A stretch of 64,000 nucleotides of DNA, from the NCBI GenBank assembly GCA_905221615.1, contig CAJNDT010000968.1, positions 972,501-1,036,500 on the forward strand. The letters are read 5' to 3'. The stretch comes from Symbiodinium sp. CCMP2592 (Eukaryota > Sar > Dinophyceae > Suessiales > Symbiodiniaceae). Every line of letters starts with the position of its first letter. Position 1 is the stretch's first letter. The notes beneath the pieces are model-generated. The model saw nothing but the letters and a program-made list of their open reading frames with translations. It made no database searches and was not told where the DNA came from. Of the stretch, positions 55,118-62,371 are shown in pieces. The translations under genes were made by a program, and so were the position numbers.

Positions 55118-55245
55118 TTCTAGATCTATGTATGTATGCATGCTTGACCTTGGAGCAATTCTATACATGCACCAGGCATTGATGTAGCCCGTGCAGCTAT
55201 TTTTGAAGTGGACCGGCTTAAGGGCCATGATTTCATTAGATGGAA

Positions 55246-55282
<37 letters not shown>

Positions 55283-55710
55283 ACGTCATGAAATGGTTAT
55301 ATAGCATGAATTCTTGCAAAACTGGGTTATACATGCTTGAAAGCCGTGCTATTTGCGAAGCGCAACATTCAGCTTGAGGAAACATTTGTCGATCCACGCC
55401 GCTCTTTCAAGTGTCGGTGGGTGCATGAGTAGCTTCGTGAAGTCGTTGCAAGCTCCCGCAGGCACACACGCACAGCAGACAGCACGGCAGCACGCACAGC
55501 AACACGCACAGCAGCACTCCCAGCGAACACTGCGATCAATGAAGCTTGAAACAAGGCATGCATAGGAGGGTATATAGAGCATGCACTTTGTAGGCTGCAT
55601 AGAACTTTCAAGGCCGAGCACTTTATATACGGTATAGGCCACTTGCAGTATATATGCAGTTCACAGCACTCTAAGACCTGTAAACGCCTTCTGCGTCTGG
55701 CGTCGGAGCC
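55118..55710. promoter_or_regulatory. Divergent intergenic region with (TA)n and CAGCACGCA repeats
   Basis: This 0.6-kb spacer separates divergently transcribed genes. It contains (TA)n at 55247-55280 and a GCACGCACAGCA-type tandem repeat at 55462-55520, about 190 bp upstream of the plus-strand ATG. A similar repeat lies upstream of paralogue 2 (61670-61775). Role as promoter is an inference from position. Confidence 0.45.
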
Positions 55711-57648
55711 ATGGACAAGCAGATCCTGGATGATTTTGTGGCATCCCTGGAAGCGGCGCGTTCATCGCGAAAGCTCACGGAAGCTGAGGAGCGCTTTCTT
55801 AGCGAGCACAAGAAGAGTGCACAAGCTGCAGAAAAGCAAGAAAGGAGCGAGTTGGACGCTGGTAGCAGTGCGCCCATGGCGGCGAAAGGTGACTCTGCGA
55901 CCGAGTCCGAGGAGCCCGGCTTTTTTTGGCTTTTAACCAAAACCCTATATTATATATATATGTATATATTATATACAATATATATACATATGTCTATACA
56001 TCTATATATACTATATAAATATGCTATTGCCATTTCCATACCAAGGTGTTGATAGACATCTTAAGTCATCACCGTTCAAAGGCTGCATGGGTTAAGGGTC
56101 TTATACCGCTATATTTATGAAGGGTGCGGTTCCAAGGTTAAAATTTCTGTATCACATGCCCAGGAAAAACAAAGACAAACATACATATTTGTAGGTGTAT
56201 ATACATATATACACTTATATATTTACTTCTTTATAAATTTATATATATATATATATACATATGTGTATATACATAAGCTTGGCAGGAGCCGGTGACCAGC
56301 CCGAGGACGGAGCCCAATGCGGCTGAGGTGCCGGAGGCGGCTCCGGAGCCCTTGGCGGCTGACACCACGCTGAGCAGCGCCCAGTCGCTGGTGGACGCTT
56401 GCGACGACTACCTTGCGCGCGTAGACGCGGCTGAGCCCAGGGTGGCTGAGGAGGCGGCTGAGCCCAAGGTGGCTGAGGAGGCGGCGGAGGCCGAGGCTGC
56501 TGTGGAGCCGCCGGTGGGCTGTAAAGCAGAGGAGGCAGCGAGCCCGGTTCAGACGGAAGCGCCCAATGTGGCGGAGGCGCCCCGGGGGCGAGAGCGGACA
56601 CGGTCGGCGGCGGAGGATGCGGAGGAGAGCTCGCAGGAGGACAAGTCCAGGAAGCTGTTGAAGAAGCAGAAAAGAGAGCGCCGTAAGGCGGAGTCCGAAG
56701 AGCGCAGACGCCGCTTGGAGGAGGACTATAGGGCGCGCATGCGTCGCCTGGAGGAGGAGGACAAGGAGCGCAGGAGACGCTTTGAGGAGGAGATGGCGGA
56801 GATGCACGCGCAGATCAGCGCGCGGCGCGACGAGGAACTGCAGCGGTTCGCGGACCGGGAGCGCGAGTGGCGCGAGACGCAGGCGCGCTGGGCGCGGGAG
56901 GCGGAGGAGGAGCGCCGTCGCCGGCGGGAGGAAGGTCGCAGCGATGCAGAGCGCCGGGACAGGCGATACGATCGCCGAGACGAAGGGCGTGATGATCGCC
57001 GGCGTGATCGCCGACATGAGGGGCGTGATGATCGCCGGCAAGATCGACCAGATGAGGGGCGTGATGATCGCCGTCGGCGCCGCTATGGCGAGGATGACAG
57101 TGAGGATGCTTGGTTTCCTTTGTGTTTTTGTTATTTTTTCTATATATTATATATCTATCTACGCATGTCTATTTAACACATCTCAGGATTCCCGGACCAG
57201 TGGCCACGTGCGCTCTGGAGCAGCGAGCAGCAGCCACCGCGGCGGGAAGGGCGCCGGTGCTGGCGGGAAAGGAAAGGCGCGCGAGGCGCGATACGAGAAC
57301 GTCGTGGGGCGTGAAGAGGAGGCTGAGCATGGAACGCCTTTGGATCGCCGACGAGGGGGCGCGGTCACAAAGGTCGCCGTGCTGGTGTGCGCGTTTGAAC
57401 GCGATGGGATGAGTGCAGACCTTGCAGAGCTGGCAGAGCGCTTTCTGGGCGAGTTGGACGCGCGCACAGCGCGGATCCCCGAGAATTCGTGGGCTGAGAA
57501 GCTGAGGCGCTTGTGCATAGCGATAGACCAGCAGGATGCCGACAGGGTGCAGGACTTGCAGGAGGAGTGGATGGAGCTCAGCCAACCCCTGCGCACCGCC
57601 GTGGAGAACAAGCGGTGGCAGGGGTGGCGCAACCGCGGCTACGACTAG
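55711..57648 (+). CDS. Lineage-specific coiled-coil protein family, copy 1 (493 aa, three exons)
   Basis: Exons are 55711-55911, 56286-57104 and 57187-57648. Both introns are phase 0 with GA at the 5' end and AG at the 3' end, and each splice point sits in a short direct repeat (AGGAGCC; AGGAT). Exon 1 is a helical N-terminus, MDKQILDDFVASLEAARSSR ... EAEERFLSEHKKS. Exon 2 begins acidic and Ala/Glu-rich with AEEAAEPKV repeats. It becomes a strongly charged coiled coil (RRRLEEDYRARMRRLEEEDK) and ends in Asp/Arg repeats (RRDEGRDD, four or so units). Exon 3 has a Gly/Lys linker and the conserved C-terminal domain: KVAVLVCAFERDG, LAELAERFLGELDARTARI, SWAEKLRRLCIAID, RWQGWRNRGYD. The start has good context (gccATGG). 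Function unknown; the charged middle suggests RNA or chromatin scaffolding, as inference only. Paralogues lie at 60210-61605 and 62372-64000. Confidence 0.82.
55912..56285 (+). other. GA-AG intron 1 of copy 1, AT-rich
   Basis: 374 nt of (TA)-rich sequence between GC-rich exons. The exon 1 end GAG|GAGCCC and the exon 2 start GGCAG|GAGCCG share AGGAGCC, so the intron is bracketed by a direct repeat. Shifting the boundary within the repeat never yields GT or GC. Confidence 0.75.
57105..57186 (+). other. GA-AG intron 2 of copy 1
   Basis: 82 nt beginning GATGCTTGG (or GAGGATGC three bases earlier) and ending ACACATCTCAG. AGGAT is repeated at both boundaries. The homologous introns of copies 2 and 3 start with GT and GC. 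Confidence 0.75.
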
Positions 57649-57836
57649 AGGGCGTGAAGCGCCGAGAGGGGCGCTTGTCGCCGGATGGAGGGCGCTGGCG
57701 TCGCCAACCGGTACAGCTGGAAGCGGCGCACACTTGCGGCCCGAAATATAAATATCTAGCAAGCGATAATGTAAAAGTGCATAGAATACAGTTTCATATT
57801 TTAAGGAAGGGCTTCATGTGTGCCGAAACGGCAGTA
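57649..57836 (+). promoter_or_regulatory. Conserved 3' UTR signature of copy 1
   Basis: Three GGCG...CGCC mini-hairpins follow the stop: 57651-57663, 57670-57682 and 57691-57705. GCGGCGCACACTTGCGGCCC at 57723-57742 and TGTGTGCCGAAACGGCAGTA at 57817-57836 come next. All five elements recur in the same order in copies 2 and 3. Confidence 0.75.
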
Positions 57837-58500
57837 AACCGTACGGAGCGAGCTCGGTTGAAAAAACACAGGTGCGTGCACTGCATTTTTTGTTTCAAGG
57901 CTTTATACTTGAGGGTTAAGCTTTTGGGTTAGCGGGGTTGGAGGTTTGGCTTTCGGGTTCTAGTTTTCCAAGAAAAGCTACATAGTGTTAAGGATTTGGG
58001 GTTTAAGGGTTTAGGGTTAAGGGTTGAGGGTGTGGGTTTTGGTGTTTACGGTTGGCGGGTTGGGGTTTGGAAAGTTTAGAGTTAGAGATTTGGGCTTTCA
58101 GGGTCAGCGGTTGCTGCATAGGGGTAAAAGATTACATGTTGGGTGTTGCAGGGGTTTGCGGTTTCTGGTTTGGTGCTGCAGTGTTTATGCTATAGTTAGG
58201 ATTAAGTGTTTTTGGGGTTTGGGTTTTGTGTTTAGGGTTCGGGTTAGTATTTGACGGTTTGGGTTGGCGTGTGTCTGGGTGCTGGTTGATGGTTGCACGG
58301 GTGCGGTGTGGGTTTGCAAATAAAATTAATGTATAGGTTATTAAGTAGCACGGTGTGTGCGGGTTGTGGGTGCGAGGGTGGGCTGGTGGCTAGCACGCTG
58401 TGTGCGGGTTGTGGGTGGGAGGGTGGGCTGGTGGCGGACGGTGCGTCTTTTGCTTGGGGGGTGTGCTCGAAGGTGAAATGGGTGTGTACTTTAAAGTAGT
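57837..58500. repeat. G-strand telomere-like block and ~44-bp duplicated repeat
   Basis: TTTAGGG/GGGTTTAGGG-like words cover 57910-58260. At 58349-58440 a ~44-bp unit occurs twice in tandem, each with GTGTGCGGGTTGTGGGTG and GAGGGTGGGCTGGTGGC. No gene was seen. Confidence 0.7.
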
Positions 58501-58810
58501 ACACCAACACCTCCACCCCCCTACATTACCTCCACATTACCCCCACAACAACCACACCATCTTCACACCACCACCCCCACACCACCCGCACACCACCCCC
58601 GCTCCACCCCCACGCCACACAACAACTACCCTTTCCTCTCCCCTCCTCTCTCCCCTTCCCTATCCTCCCCTCTCCCCTCCCTTCCCCTCTCCCCTTCCCT
58701 ATCCTCCACTTCCTTCCGCTCCCATCCTCCCCTCCCCCCCCTCCCCTCCTCCCATCCTCTTTTACTCCCCTGCCCTCTGCTCCCCTCCCACTCCTTCCTT
58801 TCCTTCATGC
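58501..58810. repeat. AC-rich then CT-rich polypyrimidine tract, left copy
   Basis: An ACC/CCCAC-rich half (58501-58618) runs through CACACAACAACTACCCTTTC into a CTCCCC/CTTCCC-rich half (58630-58800). The same two-part composition recurs at 59155-59512. Long strand-biased pyrimidine runs can form triplex (H-)DNA. Confidence 0.8.
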
Positions 58811-58856
58811 TTTCTTATTTGGCATGGATTTGGTGGGTTTTCACAATGACAGAGCG

Positions 58857-59141
58857 TGGAAATTCCAATTTATATATATAAATTGGAATTTCCAAATCGG
58901 AAATTCCAATTTATATATATAAATTGGAATTTCCGAAAAGAAAATTCCAATTTATATATATAAACTGGAATTTTCTTTTCGAAAATTCCAATTTATATAT
59001 ATAAATTGGAATTTCCGAAATCGAAAATTCCAATTTATATATATATAAATTGGAATTTTCGAAAAGAAAATTCCAATTTATATATATAAATTGGAATTTC
59101 CGAAAAGAAAATTCCAATTTATATATATAAATTGGAATTTT
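58857..59141. repeat. Tandem array of seven near-perfect palindromes
   Basis: Seven copies, about 42 bp apart, of a 34-38-bp palindrome of the form AATTCCAATTTA(TA)nTAAATTGGAATT are joined by 5-8-bp linkers (CGAAAAG, CGAAATCG). The first, 58857-58894, is a perfect 38-bp palindrome. Only the third has a clear arm mismatch (AAACTGG). The repeated Ile-Tyr/Lys-Leu-Glu-Phe frame on the minus strand is a by-product. Confidence 0.95.
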
Positions 59142-59154
59142 CATGTCTTCTGGT

Positions 59155-59512
59155 GTACACACACAACTCCAGACCACCCCTGCATCACTTCCACACCACC
59201 TCCGTACCATCCCCACAACACCCACACAATCCTCCAAACACCACCCCCACACTACCCTCACACCATGCACCACCCAACTCCCGCACCACACTCACACCAC
59301 ACAACAACACTCCTACCCTTTCCCCTGCCCCCTGTCTTCCTCTCCCCTCCACTTCCCTCCTCTCCCCCCCCCTTCCTCTCCCCTCCCCCTCCCTTCCCCT
59401 CCCCTCCCCTCCCCTCCCTTCCCCTCCCCTCCCCTCCCCTCCCTGCCCTTCCTCTCCCCTCCCTTTCTATACCTTCCTCCATCCTTTTTCCACCAACCCC
59501 ACACTTACCAAA
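59155..59512. repeat. AC-rich then CT-rich polypyrimidine tract, right copy
   Basis: ACCACC/CCCACAC-rich sequence (59155-59310) passes through CACACAACAACACTCCTACC into CCCCTCCCCT-type repeats (59340-59470). It is a direct, not inverted, counterpart of 58501-58810. Confidence 0.8.
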
Positions 59513-59996
59513 AAATAAAAAAAACAAACCAATGGTGCTGGCAGGTGGGGGTTTAGGGTTGTGGGGTTTTATGGTTTCAGGGTGGCGGGGGTTCAAAAAT
59601 TTTAAGGTTTAAGGGTTCTGCAATGTAGAAGGTTTGTACGATGCAAGGTTCAGGGTTTTAGACATTGCGAGGCTTTAATGATATTACAATATATAGTGTT
59701 CAGGTGTTCTATGGTTTGGTTGGTTTTGAAGAGTATGGGGTTATGGGGTTGCAGGGCTTCTTTTTCTTTTAAGGGTTCCAGGGTTGAAGGAAGTGAGGGT
59801 TTAAAGGGTTTATAAGAACCATAACATAACTTAGAAGCTATGTACACATAGTATTAGCAATTAATATCGTTGTAATTCAACAACTTATATAATTATGCTT
59901 CTATAAATTTACTCAATCTATTCAATCTGTTCAATCTATTGCAGAAAGATGCACTTCTCTTTTTTGCTCGTCGGAAGAAGCACACGACTTTCTGTA
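59513..59996. other. Spacer with G-strand telomere-like words
   Basis: GGTTTAGGGTT-like words occur at 59545-59620 and 59770-59810, followed by AT-rich sequence with CAATCTATTCAATCTGTTCA at about 59914-59933. No gene was seen. Confidence 0.5.
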
Positions 59997-60209
59997 TATT
60001 GCCCTAGCGGCACACAATTGCAGCCGTTGCCTTTTAGCTAAGGTATTTTAGTACCCATATATTATTCCTCTATATACGTATATAAAGTTTATATATATAT
60101 ATACCCCTTTATTTATACAGGCCGCACTTGTGCGCCGATGGTTTCTACAGGCGTCAAGCGCCCACATGCAAAGCGGCGACTAGCGCCGACGGCCACGGCG
60201 ACCAGCGCC
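59997..60209 (-). promoter_or_regulatory. Conserved 3' UTR signature of copy 2
   Basis: Reading from the stop on the minus strand, mini-hairpins lie at 60209-60197, 60187-60175 and 60162-60150. The GGCGCACAAGTGCGGCC element is inside 60141-60118 and the TGTGTGCCGCTAGGGCAATA element at 60016-59997. The first hairpin directly abuts the stop codon. Confidence 0.78.
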
Positions 60210-61605
60210 CTAACGATACCCGCTCCGGCGCGAAGACTCCCATGCACGATCCTGCACCTCCCTTCGCAAGCTCTGCGCCCACATGAACCTATTTTTCAGC
60301 TCTACAAAAGCTCTCTCATCCTCCTCCTCGTCGATCGCCTCAATCAGCATCGACAGCTTGTCAAGCCAGCTCCCCATGGCTATAGGGTCTCGGCTCGCAA
60401 ACAAAGCCCGCGACATTCTGCGCGCCATGCCCCACAGCTGCGGTCCCCAGCCGCTCGTCTCGTAAACATGGATCAGCATGCTCACTTTATGCTGGGCTTG
60501 CTGGGAAGCTCCGCCGCCTCGGGCGCCTTCCGTTCGACCGCCTCCCGGGCGCCAGTCCGAGGATGCCTGAGCGGCTCCAACAAAAATCATATCAAACCCT
60601 ATATCCTTAGATTTACATTAACAACTTATATAAACCCGAAACCCATATAAACCAAAGAAAGCTTTTCCCAGTTATCCTACTTGAATTAAAAATAAAAACA
60701 ATTACCAATACAAGCTTTGGTTACACTGCTGTAGCCGCGATCCTCGCGCCGGTGATCCTCGCGGTTCTCGCGCCGGTGAGCATGCCGTTCCTCATCGCGT
60801 CTGTCGCGCCAAGGAACATCGCGATCCTCATCGCGATTGTCGCGCCGGGGCCGGTCGTCGCCAGATCCCCTTGCCTCCCGCCGGTCAGGGCGCTCCTCCT
60901 CTGCCCGCCGATCTTGGCGCTCCCACTCGCGTTCCTCCTCCTCCCAGCGGCGTCGGGTCTCCAGCCACTCGCGCTCTCTTTCCGCCATCTCGTCCTCGAA
61001 TTGCTCTCGCCGATGCTCCATGTCCGCCTCCTCCTGGGCGCGCAGTGCGTTCAGCAGCTCAAAGTGCTCCCGCAGCTGCCTCTCAAACTGCAGGCTCCGC
61101 TGCTCTGCCTCCCTTTCAAAGCGTCTTTGGCGCTCGTGCTCGCTGGACTCCCTGTGCACAGCGCCCATGCGCTCCTCCTCCGCCTCCTCAGCCTGCGTCG
61201 GCTCGTCCTCCTCGGACGCTGCCTCAGCCTCTTCGGGCTCCTCCTTCGCAGCCTCGACGGGCTCGTCAGACGGCCCTGCCGCCGGCTCCTGCATCCATAT
61301 ATGTTATTTCAAACCTAAAATAGCAAAGGTTTCTAGAATTCAGCATTATTTGTGAACTTTATATACTTTATAACATAAAGTTTGAAAATACATACACAAA
61401 CAAAAACATACAATTAAACTAACCCAAACCAGAAAACATGCCAAAGAATGCAGTCCTCCTCGTTCACGGCAGCTTGTGCCCCCTCCTCTTCAGAAGTTTG
61501 GTAAAAGCCAGCGATGAAACGCTCCTCCGTGTCCAGCAACGTCCGCGTCTCGCGCGCTTCTTGCAACCCGGCCACCATTCGCGACAGCATGTCTCTGCTC
61601 ACCAT
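60210..61605 (-). CDS. Lineage-specific coiled-coil protein family, copy 2 (356 aa, three exons)
   Basis: Exons are 61605-61456, 61288-60725 and 60566-60210, all phase 0. Intron 1 is GA-AG; intron 2 is GT-AG (AGCAGT|GTAACC ... GCTCAG|GCATCC). The start lies in a strong context (gccgccATGG). Exon 1 is MVSRDMLSRMVAGLQEARET ... LDTEERFIAGFYQTSEEEGA, matching copy 1 exon 1. Exon 2 is acidic (Glu/Ala-rich), then a coiled coil (QRSLQFERQLREHFELLNAL) and an Arg/Asp-rich end (DRDVPWRDRRDEERHAHRRE). Exon 3 has the conserved C-terminal domain: KVSMLIHVYETSGW, MGSWLDKLSMLIEAID, FVELKNRFMWAQSLRREV, ending AWESSRRSGYR. Its acidic region is much shorter than in copies 1 and 3. It is tail-to-tail with copy 1 and in the same direction as copy 3. 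Function unknown. Confidence 0.82.
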
Positions 61606-62094
61606 GGCGGCAACACTGCTAAGAGTGCTCCTGTGCTCTTGCGTGTCTGCCTATTCGTGGATAGTGCTTGCAATGGTGCTGTGTTTGCTGCTGTGCTTGC
61701 TGCTGTGCTTGCTGCTGTGCTTGCTGCAGTGCGTGCATGCGGGTGCGTGCTGCTGCGTGCTGCGTGCTGAAGAGCATGCATGCATGGACATGGTCGCTTT
61801 GCAGCTCTACCCTCCTGCTTCATTCCGGCAGAGCGTGGCGATCGCATCTCTGCACAAAAGCAGCATCCACATGAGCAAATCGCTAAACTATACATCACAT
61901 CCCTAACGCAGAATCCCAAACTATAGTGAGCAACCCGCATAGAAGATTAAAAGTGCAAATGAAAATCTTTGTTATTAAACCCTAAACCCTATATAGCGGT
62001 AAAGGTGAAAGCACCATATCACATATTCAATCTATTTAATCTATCACTGAAACCATCTTTCTTTTTTTCGGCGGGCCACGCCGGCGTTTTTCTG
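61606..62094. promoter_or_regulatory. Upstream region of copy 2 with tandem GCTGTGCTTGCT repeats
   Basis: (GCTGTGCTTGCT)n repeats at 61675-61730 and GTGCGTGCTGCTGCGTGCTG at 61744-61763 read as CAGCAAGCACAGC and CAGCACGCAGCAGCACGCAC on the coding strand. They lie 70-170 bp upstream of the copy 2 ATG and resemble repeats upstream of copy 1. A short CCCTAAACCCTA word lies at 61979-61990. Confidence 0.45.
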
Positions 62095-62144
62095 TACTGC
62101 CTTTGCGGCACACACTTGCAGCGCTGCCCCTAAACCAAAAGGTT

Positions 62145-62177
<33 letters not shown>

Positions 62178-62187
62178 GTTTAACCGT

Positions 62188-62224
<37 letters not shown>

Positions 62225-62371
62225 TCTTTCTGGCAGGCCGCATGTGTGCGCCGCTGGCAGCTGCTTTGCAGCTGCACGGCGTCAAGCGCCCCTTGCAGCC
62301 ACGCTACAGTGTGACAGCTGCTGGTGAGCTCCTTGCGGCGTCGAGCGCCCAAGTGCACGGCGTCCAGCGCC
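62095..62371 (-). promoter_or_regulatory. Conserved 3' UTR signature of copy 3
   Basis: On the minus strand, mini-hairpins lie at 62371-62359, 62349-62337 and 62290-62278. The GGCGCACACATGCGGCC element is within 62257-62234. The TGTGTGCCGCAAAGGCAGTA element is at 62114-62095. (TA)n runs separate the last two. The first hairpin abuts the stop codon, as in copy 2. Confidence 0.78.

Noticed and set aside
58911..59291. Minus-strand frame with repeated Ile-Tyr-Ile-Tyr-Lys-Leu-Glu-Phe
   Set aside because: It is the translation of the tandem DNA palindromes and the adjoining AC-rich tract; the DNA repeat explains it fully.
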